Shown here piece by piece: positions 22,517 through 32,874 of a stretch of DNA of 64,000 nucleotides (positions are counted from its first letter, which is position 1; every line of letters starts with the position of its first letter). Position numbers and translations under genes: made by a program. The stretch is from Willaertia magna (Eukaryota; Heterolobosea; Eutetramitea; Acrasida; Naegleriidae). The notes beneath the pieces were generated by a model that made no database searches, was not told the DNA's origin, and saw only the letters and a list, made by a program, of their open reading frames with translations. The stretch lies in assembly GCA_902984215.1 (NCBI GenBank), contig CADWAF010000398.1:1-64000 (forward strand). Direction: 5' to 3'.

Positions 22517-23701
22517 TTAATCACCTAAAAGGTCGTTAATTTGAGTCATCATTCTTTCAAAATGAGTATGTTGTCTAGCTAATCTTCTTGTTTTTTCTTC
22601 TCCTTCGGGCATATTTAAAGTTGGTTTCATATATTTCTGAATAATTAACATTAACATTGACAATTCATAATACATTGCCTTTTTATAATAATTTTTAAAA
22701 CAGTCAACTGTAGCTAAGTTCTTTAAGCCATCTTTACAATAAATTGTTAATAATTCTTCTCTAAATTGTGTAGCATTTTCAACAGATAAATTATTAACAA
22801 TAAAGTGAGCGACATCAAATGCACAACAAAGTAAAGAACCTTTCCAGTAAGTTTGCCAATCAAGTATCGCAATTTTCTCTTCACTTTTATGAAATAATAA
22901 ATTTTCTGTTTTATAATCGCCGTGACATAATGTAACGCCAATCTTCTCAAAATCTTCTTCAGAAATTGTTTCTTCTAATAACTGTTTCATTTCTTTTAAT
23001 AATAAACTTTCTTCAATATTAGTATTTTCTAAGTGAATTGCTTTTAAATATTTTTCATAAAACTTAGTATATTTTTCTTTAACTTCCTTTCCAACAAGTT
23101 CAACAAATGTTTCAATTAAACTCTTTAAAGTGGTATAGAAAGTATCTTTGTAGATTTCTAAAAAGTTTGGAGATTTGTCACTTTTTACAAAAGAACTATT
23201 CCAGTTATTAAAATGTAATTGGCCTAATGCTTTAACTGCTAATTTAGCTTGTTCAACAGTTAGTCCATTAATTAAATCTCCGTTAGATTCAAAACCTTCT
23301 TCTTTAAAATCATTTAAAATTACAATTGTTTTAGTTTCGTCATCATTTAAATTAGAATAATAGCATTTTGGGGTGACATATATATTTTCTTGTTGTTGCT
23401 GTTCTTTTTTGAAAATCTCTGAAATATTATGATAATAATTATATTCACGAATATATAATTTCATTAACTTAGCGAAATGTAATTGATCAGTATTATCTAA
23501 TTTCACAATGAAATGTTTTATTGTTTTATCATCTTTATAAGAAACTTTCATTCTATAAACATTACATAAATGCATTGTTTTGGTTGCTTTTTCAATATGA
23601 ATATTTTCAATAGCTTCATCATTCAATACTTGTTTAATGTAATCCACTGAGAGTTCACTAACGTCTTTAGGAATAAAATGTGAAGCTTGTAATTCCGCCA
23701 T
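22517..23701 (-). CDS. CHK/EcKL-type small-molecule kinase
   Basis: 394 residues with the choline/aminoglycoside-kinase fold. The catalytic Brenner motif is CHGDYKTENLLF, followed by the metal-binding AILDWQTYWKGSLLCCAFDVA. N-terminal strands carry HFIVKLDN, with the ATP-contacting Lys, and TIVILNDFKEEGF forms the hinge. The HGDxxxxN...DWQ spacing with the following DVAHFIV fits the CHK (ecdysteroid kinase-like, DUF1679) subgroup. The protein should phosphorylate a small alcohol or amine substrate in the cytosol; the substrate cannot be read from sequence. Confidence 0.82.
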   Translation of the reverse strand: MAELQASHFIPKDVSELSVDYIKQVLNDEAIENIHIEKATKTMHLCNVYRMKVSYKDDKTIKHFIVKLDNTDQLHFAKLMKLYIREYNYYHNISEIFKKEQQQQENIYVTPKCYYSNLNDDETKTIVILNDFKEEGFESNGDLINGLTVEQAKLAVKALGQLHFNNWNSSFVKSDKSPNFLEIYKDTFYTTLKSLIETFVELVGKEVKEKYTKFYEKYLKAIHLENTNIEESLLLKEMKQLLEETISEEDFEKIGVTLCHGDYKTENLLFHKSEEKIAILDWQTYWKGSLLCCAFDVAHFIVNNLSVENATQFREELLTIYCKDGLKNLATVDCFKNYYKKAMYYELSMLMLIIQKYMKPTLNMPEGEEKTRRLARQHTHFERMMTQINDLLGD

Positions 23702-23907
23702 TTTTTTTACTGCTAAAAATAATTGTTGATTACAATCAAAATGGGTTGGGTAAGTTTTGGTTTTGAGATAAATTACAATTTAAATTTTCAGTTTTTGTAA
23801 AATTCTTTATAATGCTACAGAAAATTCACCAATTGTTCATTACAATAAATAAACAACAATTTTCTTTAAACCCTTCAAAATTAAGTAATAAAACAAATTA
23901 AAAAAAA

Positions 23908-25335
23908 ATGTCAGCACACTACATCACCCTAACACCAATAATTGACAAACAAAATAACAAATTATTAATTCCAAACCCAACAACTACAAACACCAACTCT
24001 AGCTCAACAAATAATAATAATCAATTTGAAATCTATATAGGAGGTTCCACTCTTTCCGGCGCTTTAATGATTAACAGTAGTTCAATAATTAATAATGATC
24101 AAAATAACAAGTACCCTGTATCAAATGAAGAAACTTGGCCGTATTTAATAAAATTTACGCGAGAAAATATTTCAATTCCATTACAACATGATGAATATAT
24201 TAAATTTATTAGTTGTGGATATAATCAATTGGTTGTATCAACAAATTTTTCAAAATGTTATTTATTTGGATTTTACCATGAATCAATTGAACAATTTTGT
24301 CGTCTTTTACCTTTTAAATTGTCAAAAAATGACGACAATAGTTTACAAAACCGATTAAACTGTAAAATTACACATTTACAATGTGGTGAACAATTTGTAA
24401 TCTTAAAAGATGAACTAGATCGTTTGTGGTATACTGGAATAACGCGTTTCGGTTACAGTTCACTTGATGAATCTTTAAATTTTACACTTTTAGATTTAGG
24501 TGATGAATTAAAAGAGTTATTAATACAAAATAATAAGATTACAAAAGTAGTTGCTGGTGGTAGACATGCTGTTATTTGTGTAAATGATTATTTAATATTT
24601 ACAATTGGAAATAATTATTATAATCAACTTGGATATGGACGTAATATTAAAAAGATTGTTGATGAAGTAGATATTTCATCTTATAGTGATTTCTTTGTAA
24701 AAGTTAATTGGAATTTAGATAAAAATTATAAAGTAAAGGAATTAATTTGTTCTGGAAATGAAACTGGTGTTTTAACAAGTAAGTATATTTTAATTTATTA
24801 TACATTTAATTTTGTTGTGTTTAATTTTTGTAACGTACCTTTTTTCTAAAAAGGTTGTGGAAAGTTTTTTAGAACTGCTGAACCATTTAGTGATGATAAT
24901 TGTTCTTTAAAATTAATTGAAATTCCAAAAAGAATTGTAACTGTTGGAGCAAATTGGTCAAATTTCTTTGTGATGACAGAAAAAAAGGGATATTATTATA
25001 AAACTTATAAAGTTTATTCTTCTACTTTTGAAAAAGAAGAATATCAAAATCCAATATTTGATCATTTAAAAGACAAAAAAAACAATACATCAATGAAGTT
25101 AGTAAGTGGAACGAATAGTAATGATTTTTGTGGATTATTTAATGAAAGAGAGGTAAGGTTGATGGATAAATCTATTTGGAAAGAAATAATTGTTTTGAAA
25201 ACTGAATTACCTATCATTAGTGTAACATCAGCTTATAACGTGACTGTTGTATTTTGTAAAAAAGAATTAGTTTGTGATATGCAAAGAAAATTATTTAAAA
25301 CAAAAGGATTGTTTGATATTGTTATTAAAGTTTAA
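23908..25335 (+). CDS. RCC1-repeat protein, tandem copy A
   Basis: Exon 1 is 23908-24778 and exon 2 is 24854-25335, with a 75-bp intron (GTAAGT...AAAAAG, phase 1). The product is 450 residues. RCC1-type beta-propeller repeats are visible: FISCGYNQLVVSTNFSKCYL, HLQCGEQFVILKDELDRLWY, VVAGGRHAVICVNDYLIF with TIGNNYYNQLGYGRN, and ELICSGNETGVLTS. The protein stops at KTKGLFDIVIKV, which looks like the first strand of a BTB domain. It shares gene structure and most of its sequence with the copy at 27670; the last 300 bases of the coding sequence are almost identical between them. The function is unknown; RCC1-like propellers act as exchange factors or protein scaffolds. Confidence 0.85.
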
Positions 25336-25364
25336 TAACTTCTTTTCTAATTAAAGAAAAATAC

Positions 25365-25525
25365 AATGTCACTTATTATATTACTTTCAAAAATTCCTTT
25401 AATTTCATAAAATATAAATCCAATCTTTCCTCTTTATTTGCTATTAAAATTGTTGAATTATAATTACCATAAATTTACCATCTACATTTTCTACATAGTG
25501 AATTACAATCTCACGTCCTTCAAAT
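25365..25525 (-). pseudogene. Truncated second copy of the RCC1 pseudogene 3' end
   Basis: The segment beginning AATGTCACTTATTATATTA just after copy A matches the 3' end of the RCC1 pseudogene that follows copy B (about 29266-29430), in the same orientation, with numerous substitutions and stops. The similarity ends at about 25525. A duplication unit therefore included an RCC1 gene plus the tail of its convergent neighbour. Confidence 0.75.
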
Positions 25526-25793
25526 TTATCGCAACAATTAAGAGACACTACAACAGACATTGAAATTAAGATCATCTTAAGATAAATTAAAGATACAGAA
25601 GGATATATCTAACGTGTATTAAAAGAAGGACATATTAAAGGGTAAATTGATATATCAGAAATGCTAATAAATTGTTTTGTCAAGAAAGTGCTAAAGGCAG
25701 ACCTTAGTTTCATTCAAAGCAAAGAATAGCATTAAAACTTTGGTCCTCATTATCCTATAAAAACTTTAAGTAAGGCTTTGTTGTGATTGTCAA

Positions 25794-25952
25794 CTAAAGA
25801 ATATTCATACTTTCTTCAAAAACGCTTCCTAGGTCACTATTTTGATATTCAATTAACAATTGTTTTTCATACACACTTGGCATCCACAAGGCTTTTTCAG
25901 TTTTGTTTATTTTAAAGGTAACATTTTTTGAATTGTACAACAATTTTACATC
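25794..25952 (-). pseudogene. Coding remnant with LLIEYQN segment
   Basis: A 52-codon reading frame without an ATG start reads like protein (DVKLLYNSKNVTFKINK, ALWMPSVYEKQLLIEYQN, DLGSVFEESMNIL) and then stops. Upstream frames are broken. The DVKLLYNSKNVTF opening resembles the first strands of a BTB domain. It shares a 19-base identity with the remnant in AT desert 1. It is probably the relic of an RCC1-BTB-like gene. Confidence 0.45.
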
Positions 25953-26640
25953 CCTTTACTAACACTGTTTTGTTTAATGGTTTTGGAGAACTATATTGTA
26001 TATTTATTGTTTCAAATTAATATAAACACTTTTAAAAAACTCAAAGTCTTTTTCTTTTATTATACTGTTACCATCTTTGTAATTTGGATGTAGTTCATTA
26101 AATGTAAATATTTTCTAAAACAATAACAATACTTATTATCAACTTAATAACTATTCCTTTCAACAATTATCTCTTATTAAACAAGTTAAAAGTAAAGAAA
26201 TATCTATTAATAATGATGTTAAAGAAAGTAATAAAAAGATTTATAATATTAAAAAACAATAATTTATACATTAATAACAAAAAGATTATTAAATAAGAAT
26301 TACTTGAAATGAATAAAAAAATAGAAAAAAACTGATAATTAAAATTAAACATTTCAAAGAAAATATGAGAAATTTATAAAATTTATTTTATAATTAAAAA
26401 AAAAGTCTATATAAAGTTAATTTTACAATTTTTTTTATCTTTTTTCTATATTTTTTTTAGATATTTTTAAATAATTAAAGAATAATTTATTATTTAATAA
26501 TTTTAAAATAATTTTTTAGAAATGTTTTTTATTTTTTTATTAATAATTATTTAAAATAATTTTATTAACATATATTCATTATTATTTTTATTTATATTTT
26601 TATTTAATATTAAAAACTAACTTTTAGATATAATTATTAT

Positions 26641-26850
26641 TTTATGTTATTATTGAATTATTATTAATATTTTTATTTGTAAAAAATTAGTTTTAATATT
26701 AATTTAAAAAAGAGATGACTTTAAAATAATTGTTTAAAAACTATTTAATAAAAATTCTATAAATTTATACAATTTTTTAAAAATTTGTTAAACTAATTTT
26801 TTTTAATTGTTTTTTATTATTAATTTTTAAATTATGTATTTAGAATGTGT
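26641..26850 (+). repeat. Diverged dispersed repeat, copy 1 (copy 2 near 61990-62200)
   Basis: TTTTTATTTGTAAAAAATT, then a stretch around ATTAATTTAAAAAAG and later TTATTATTAATTTTTAAATT, occur in the same order and orientation here and in the desert at about 62010-62180, with the intervening bases substituted. This is more than expected from shared composition. No coding capacity or terminal structure is evident. Confidence 0.45.
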
Positions 26851-27669
26851 AGATTTTATTTTTATTATTATTTTTAATGAAAAATGAGTGAAAAAATATA
26901 TAAATTTATAATTATAGATTAAAATTTTAAATAGAAAAAATAAAATTTAAATTATAAATCTATTTATTTGTTACAATAAATTAAGTTTTAATTTAATTTT
27001 TAGTTTTATTATTTTATATTTATATAATTTAAATTTTAAATTTATAATTTGTAAATATTTTAATAAAAATAAATATTACTATAATTCAATTAAAATTATT
27101 TAAAATTTTAAAATTAAAACTAATATTTTTTATTTACTTTAAAAACTTTAATTAAATTTAACTAATTAATTATTTATTACACTTAAAATTATAACTTTTT
27201 AAAATATAAATTACTATTTAAATAAATATTTTTTAATTTTAAATATTAAGATTAGTTTTATATTGTTTTTAAGGTTGATTAAAAGATTATTTTTAGTTTA
27301 AAATAGATTAAAATTAATTTTAATTTATATAATTAAGAGTTTATTGGAGAAAATAGATTATATTTTAATATAATTATTTTATAAGAAAACAATAATAATA
27401 CTATGATTATTATATTTATTAGTTTATCAGTAAATTAAAAGAATAATAAATTAACTTCTTTAATAACACTTAAAAAATCTTTACTATAACTAACATAAAT
27501 AGTTAACTTTTTTTCATTGGACAGAATAAAAAAATAGTTTTATAGATAATTAAAATAGAAATAACAGAAAGTATGATATTCAAATATTGATTTCATTTCT
27601 TATTCTTCTTCATTCCATTCTTCTCCCTCAATATCTTCTTTTTACCACTAAACCAGAAAGCATAAAAAA

Positions 27670-29152
27670 ATGTTATACCAAAAGAACAGCCTTGCCTTAA
27701 CCCCAAAAATAGACCAAGAATTGAATAAATTATTTATTCCAAATTCAACAACCACTACAAACAGCACAACAAGCTCAACTAATAATCAATTTGAAATTTA
27801 TATTGGTGGTTCCATTCTTTCCGGCGCTTTACTGATTAATAGTAGTTCAATAATTAATAAGGATAATGATCAAAATAACAAGTACCCTGTATCAAATGAA
27901 GAAACTTGGCCGTATTTAATAAAATTTACAAAAGAAAATATTCCAATTCCATTACAACACGATGAATATATTAAATTTATTAGTTGTGGCTATAATCAAT
28001 TGGTTGTATCAACAAACTTTTCAAAATGTTATGCATTTGGATTTTATAATTCTACAGACGAACAGTTTTGTGGTTTTTTACCTTTTCAGTTGTCAAAAAA
28101 TAATAGTTTAGAAAACCAGTTAGACTGTAAAATTACACATTTACAATGTGGTGAAGAATTTGTAATCTTAAAAGATGAATTAGATCGTTTATGGTATGCT
28201 GGAAAAACACATTTTGGTTATGACAATGACTTTGATTCGAATATTGTTACCTCTTTAAATTTCACACTTTTAGATTTAGGTGATGAATTAAAAGAGTTAT
28301 TATTGTCAGAAAAATATAAAATTACAAAAGTAGTTACTGGTGGTAGACATGCTGTTGTTTGTGTTAATGATTGTTTAATATTTACTATTGGTAATAATTA
28401 TTATAATCAACTTGGACATGGACGTAATATTAAAAAAATTGTTACAAAGAAGAACGGCGAAGATGCAGATATTGCTTCTTTTTGCGATTTTTTTGTAAAA
28501 GTTAATTGGAATTTAGATAAAACCTACAGAGTAAAGGAATTAATTTGTTCTGGAAATGAAACTGGTGTATTGACAAGTAAGTATAACTATAGTTTGTACC
28601 TTTAATTTTGTTATTAATTCTAAAAATGGAAATACTTTTCAATTGACAATTTTTTTGTAACGTATTTTTTTTTGCTTTACAGTTTGCGGAAAGTTTTTTA
28701 GAACCGCCGAACCATTTGGCGATGATGATTGTTCTTTAAAATTAATTGAAATTCCAAATAGAATTGTAGCTGTTGGTGCAAATTGGAATAATTTTGTTGT
28801 AGCTACAGAAAATGACGGAAATTATAAAACTTATAAAGTTAATTCTGACATGGAGGAATATCAAAATCCAATATTTGATCATTTAAAAGACAAAAAAAAC
28901 AATACATCAATGAAGTTAGTAAGTGGAACGAATGGTAATGATTTTTGTGGGTTATTTAATGAAAGAGAGGTAAGGTTGATGGATAAAACCGTTTGGAAAG
29001 AAATAATTGTTTTGAAAACAGAATTACCTATCATTAGTGTAACATCAGCTTATAACGTGACTGTTGTATTTTGTAAAAAAGAATTAGTTTGTGATATGCA
29101 AAGAAAATTATTTAAAACAAAAGGATTGTTTGATATTGTTATTAAAGTTTAA
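27670..29152 (+). CDS. RCC1-repeat protein, tandem copy B
   Basis: Exon 1 is 27670-28576 and exon 2 is 28683-29152, with a 106-bp intron (GTAAGT...TTTACAG, phase 1) at the same codon as in copy A. The product is 458 residues. The same RCC1 propeller blocks are present (FISCGYNQLVVSTNFSKCYA, VVTGGRHAVVCVNDCLIF, NYYNQLGHGRN). Exon 1 and the start of exon 2 have diverged from copy A, with several codon-sized insertions, while the last 300 bases differ at about six positions. The protein ends GLFDIVIKV, as in copy A. Both copies keep intact frames, so both are probably expressed. Confidence 0.85.
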
Positions 29153-29246
29153 CAATTTGAGTTTCTACAATATAAACAGACGATTAAAGCTATTCGAAAA
29201 TCTATTCAACACGTTTATTTTGTAACAAACATTTTTAGTAAAATAA

Positions 29247-30465
29247 CTAAACAAAGGAAAATGCAATGTCACTTATTATATTAATTCCATTTACTCTTTC
29301 CTTTAATTTCATAAAATATAAATCTTTACCCTCCTTATTAGCTATTAAAATTGTTGAATTATAATTACCATAAATTGACCATCTATATCTACAATTTCCA
29401 GATGGTGAGATATCCATTACAATCCCACGTCCTTCACAAACCGAACTTACTAAAATATTTTTCTCACCAATTCCCAATTGATACTTGTCGTTATTCCCCG
29501 CTTGTAATATCTTACCATTCTTTGATAAGAATGTATAATGTTCATTACCACAATTAATACTTTCAATATAATCATTCATTATTCTTAACTCGTTATTAAT
29601 TATTTTATCTGTTATATTTATTAGTCCCTTTTGACTTTTGCCATTTTCTAAATAGTTTTTTCCTAAAATAAATAATTCATGTTCCCTTTTTCAATAATAA
29701 GTTTTGTAAATTCTGTTCTGTCTTTTGAATCGCCCAAACCTAGTTGACCACAACCATAGAGTTCATAATTATAAAACTACAAGAAGAATCTACAAATATT
29801 TTAATAACTTTAAATGGTAGGTTGATTTTTGTAAAATTAAATACTGTTTCATCTTCTTTTAAATTTAAACCTAAAACGCCACAGTAATTTCTACCAGTTG
29901 AATAAATATTTCCAAAAAAATCTAAAATTAAAGAATTACTATGACCACAACTTATATCCTTCACTTTAAATCTAAATTAATTTTTGTAAATTTTTCACAA
30001 AGTTCAATTTTTCTTTTTGTAAACCTAATTGACCTTCTTTATTAGCACCTTATCCATAAATATTATTTTCATCATCTAAAATAAACAAATGATTTCCTCC
30101 AAATTTTAAAGCTTTAATTTTTTTATTAAATGTTAAATTTATTTTTATAAACTTTTCTTCATCAAATTCATCAAATAAATCATTAAAAATATCCAAATAA
30201 ATAAAATTCATTGTTGTCATTTAAAATAATTATAAAAGCAACACCGGCATCAATAAGTTTGATATTTCCAAAATTTAAATAATCAATTTGAACAATCTTT
30301 TCTACTTCCTCTTCATAATCATATTCATTGATATAAACAGTATTATCAGTGGTAACAATGACGAAATTAGTTTCGCTATATTTTATATATTTGATTTGCA
30401 ATTGATTTAAGGGTGTTAAATCAATTGTGAATTTATTGTCAGTTCCAATACCAAAGATTTGCTTT
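29247..30465 (-). pseudogene. RCC1-repeat pseudogene, frameshifted
   Basis: RCC1 repeats can be followed in order but in shifting frames: IFGIGTDNKFTI (about 30455), a frame change near 30180 into NDLFDEFDEEKFIKI, an in-frame TAA at 30052-30050 where a Trp is expected before GANKEGQLGL, and a frame change before KDISCGHSNSLILDF (29965). There is a one-base shift near 29740 before YGCGQLGLGDSKDRTEF, another near 29690 before HELFILGKNYLENGK, and finally NDYIESINCGNEHYTFL to the stop at 29247. At least four frameshifts and one nonsense change make it non-functional. The tail ends NIISDIAFSFV, again at a BTB-like first strand. Confidence 0.85.
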
Positions 30466-30592
30466 TTTTTTAATTTTTTCTGTTGACAAAACTTGCAGAG
30501 TTGCTTTACAAAGGTATTTGGCTACCTTAAAAGCAATAAATAATTTAACTTTATTACATTTTATTTAAACAAAATCATAAAATTGTTAAACC

Positions 30593-32776
30593 TTAATCAT
30601 TTAAAGGATTAAATAAAGAAAAAGAAATAAGCTCTTCATCTTCAGCATTAGTATAATCTTTCTCTTCATCATTATACTTTTGATAAAGTAAACAATTTAT
30701 ATAAGCATCTTGTGCAGCATATTTTCTTTGAATTTCAGATAAATATTTTCTAGACCATCTACTAACTTGTACTTGTCTTTCTTTACCCATCTTCATACCT
30801 AATGAACTTTCAATTAAATTAGCAACACCTAATTGACTACTATCTAATTCAATTAAACCTTTAAATCCACCATCTTCTTGTTCTTTCTTATATACTTCTT
30901 CTTCTTCTTTATTTAATACATTAGTAGTAATGCCATTATTGTTATCTAAATTATCATAATATTTAAACCAAGCACTTATCACTCTAACATCTTCAGAATA
31001 AGAACACCAACATTTAATTACATTCTTATCCATCATTATCTTTCTAAATAAATTAGATGGTTTAACTCTTCCTTCACACGTATTATATAATAAACATGAA
31101 TTAACAGTTGAAATTTGAATTAAATCTGGATAAATATTTTGATCATACTCCCTTAAATAATTCTTTAATAATTGAATATCTTCTTCTTTATAATAAGATT
31201 TATTATTAATACTTTCTTCTTTTTGTTTTTTAAATAAAATCCATAATTTCTCATGTAACACTGGATTTAATTGATAATTTTTATTTAATTTAAATAAATC
31301 AAATTCAGTATCCATTCCAATTACAACATTTTCATTATTATTTTGTAATGGTTGATAAATATTTTCATTAATCCATTGATCTACTTCTTCTTCTTTAAAT
31401 GTTGAAATTATTTTAAAATCTTTTGGTAATTCTAAAATTGGTAATTCTTTCTTTTTTTGTTTATTATTATCTTCTTCATTTAATTGTTGTAATTCATTAT
31501 TATTTTTATTTACTGATTTTATAACTTTTTCACTAAATAAAACATTTTCTATTTTTGGTTTAAAATTATTTAAATCTTGTTCTTTTGTAATAATTCTAAC
31601 TTTTTGTTTTGTAGATTTTGTATTTACAATAAAATGTTGTGGAAATGCTTGTAAAAATGAAATCAAATTAAAATGTTTAAAATCATATTTATTAAATAAT
31701 AATTTTCTTAATAAACTTAATTTATATGAACTACGTTGTAATGGAAATTCAGTTTTTAAAATTTTAAACATTGTTTTTAAATGTTCTTCATTAAAAATAT
31801 TTAATGTTGTTTTTTCTTTTAAATTTTTAAATTCAATATTTAAAATTTCTTTTTCTTCTTCTTTTATTAAAAGTGTATTTTCCTTTTTTGTAAAATAAAT
31901 AACTTGTTTAAAATCATTATTTTGTAATAATTGATAACATTTAAATTTTAAAGAAATAACTTCAACTTGTTTTCTAAATTTAATAATTTCAAATAGTTCT
32001 GGATATAATTCAATAAAATTAATTAATTTCTTTTTACTAACATATAAAGAACCTAATGTTAAATTATTATTTAATTTTTTAATTTCTTTTCCTTCAAATG
32101 ATTCATTTAAATAACGATTACTTTCTAAACAATAACAAATACTTTCAGCTGTCATTCCAAAATCATTAATTTCAAATAAATAATTATTTAATTCATTTAA
32201 ATTATTTTGTAAAAGTTTTTGAATTTGTTTCATTTGATATAATTGTCTTCTTTGTAAAATTAAACAAATATATAATAAATGATTTAAAGTAAATGTAGCA
32301 TCTAATAACTCTTCAATTGTATTATTATTATTTAAATTATTTAAAGATGATGGATAAGATTGTATTGGTGAACTAATTGCATTAATTGATGGTGTTGATT
32401 TCTTCTTTTTCTTTTGTTGTAAAACTAATAATCTTATTGGATGTGGATAAAATAGAGAATCTAATAATAATTCACTTTCATCATCAATTTTATTTTCTTC
32501 TGATCTTTCTTGTTGGAATAGTTGTGTGAAATCTACAATGTTTTTTGGAAAGATACTTAAATCAATGAATGGTGAATTAATATTAATTGATTCTTCTTTA
32601 TCTTTTTTAGATTCTTCTTTTGCAATATTTAAAAATTCATTAAGATCCAATCGATCTGTATCTTCAACTTCTCTTGAATGAAGTATTTGCATTTCCGATA
32701 CTTCTTCCTCTTCTTCATCTAACTCTTCTTCAACCTTGTCTTGATCATTGTGATCTTCAAAGAAATTACTTGACAT
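30593..32776 (-). CDS. DEDDy 3'-5' exonuclease (RNase D / WRN-exonuclease type)
   Basis: 727 residues. The exonuclease domain occupies the C-terminal third. Motif I is VVIGMDTEFDLF (Asp-Glu), motif II is KCWCSYSEDVRVISAWF (Asp), and motif III is RKYAAQDAYINCLLYQKY (Tyr with Asp four residues on), the complete DEDDy set. LIQISTVNSCLLYN and LIELDSSQLGVANLIESSLG are typical of WRN exonuclease and RNase D relatives. The domain has long inserted loops. The N-terminal 450 residues are helical and rich in Asn, Leu and Glu, with an acidic start, and match nothing I recognise. It probably trims RNA or DNA 3' ends; the substrate is unknown. Confidence 0.82.
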   Translation of the reverse strand: MSSNFFEDHNDQDKVEEELDEEEEEVSEMQILHSREVEDTDRLDLNEFLNIAKEESKKDKEESININSPFIDLSIFPKNIVDFTQLFQQERSEENKIDDESELLLDSLFYPHPIRLLVLQQKKKKKSTPSINAISSPIQSYPSSLNNLNNNNTIEELLDATFTLNHLLYICLILQRRQLYQMKQIQKLLQNNLNELNNYLFEINDFGMTAESICYCLESNRYLNESFEGKEIKKLNNNLTLGSLYVSKKKLINFIELYPELFEIIKFRKQVEVISLKFKCYQLLQNNDFKQVIYFTKKENTLLIKEEEKEILNIEFKNLKEKTTLNIFNEEHLKTMFKILKTEFPLQRSSYKLSLLRKLLFNKYDFKHFNLISFLQAFPQHFIVNTKSTKQKVRIITKEQDLNNFKPKIENVLFSEKVIKSVNKNNNELQQLNEEDNNKQKKKELPILELPKDFKIISTFKEEEVDQWINENIYQPLQNNNENVVIGMDTEFDLFKLNKNYQLNPVLHEKLWILFKKQKEESINNKSYYKEEDIQLLKNYLREYDQNIYPDLIQISTVNSCLLYNTCEGRVKPSNLFRKIMMDKNVIKCWCSYSEDVRVISAWFKYYDNLDNNNGITTNVLNKEEEEVYKKEQEDGGFKGLIELDSSQLGVANLIESSLGMKMGKERQVQVSRWSRKYLSEIQRKYAAQDAYINCLLYQKYNDEEKDYTNAEDEELISFSLFNPLND

Positions 32777-32874
32777 TTTTTTTTTAATTATTTTTTAAAT
32801 TGATTTCAACTGCACGAAGATCATAGTTTTTTAAGATTGCACACAATTAGGTAAATGGTTTATTACAAATTAAA

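Larger units (their letters stand above)
25526..27669. other. Gene-free spacer between RCC1 copies with AT desert 2
   Basis: To about 26160 the sequence has mixed composition and includes a coding remnant (25794-25952, - strand). From about 26170 to 27540 it is nearly pure A/T with no intact gene. A + strand reading around 26169-26265 (LIKQVKSKEISINNDV, then a stop) looks like another eroded coding fragment. The last 100 bases regain pyrimidine-rich promoter-like composition before copy B. Confidence 0.65.

Noticed and set aside
26167..26352. 61-codon - strand hydrophobic frame at the edge of AT desert 2
   Set aside because: The opposite strand reads as an eroded Lys/Asn-rich coding remnant in this stretch, and Phe/Ile/Leu-only translations are expected from T-rich DNA.
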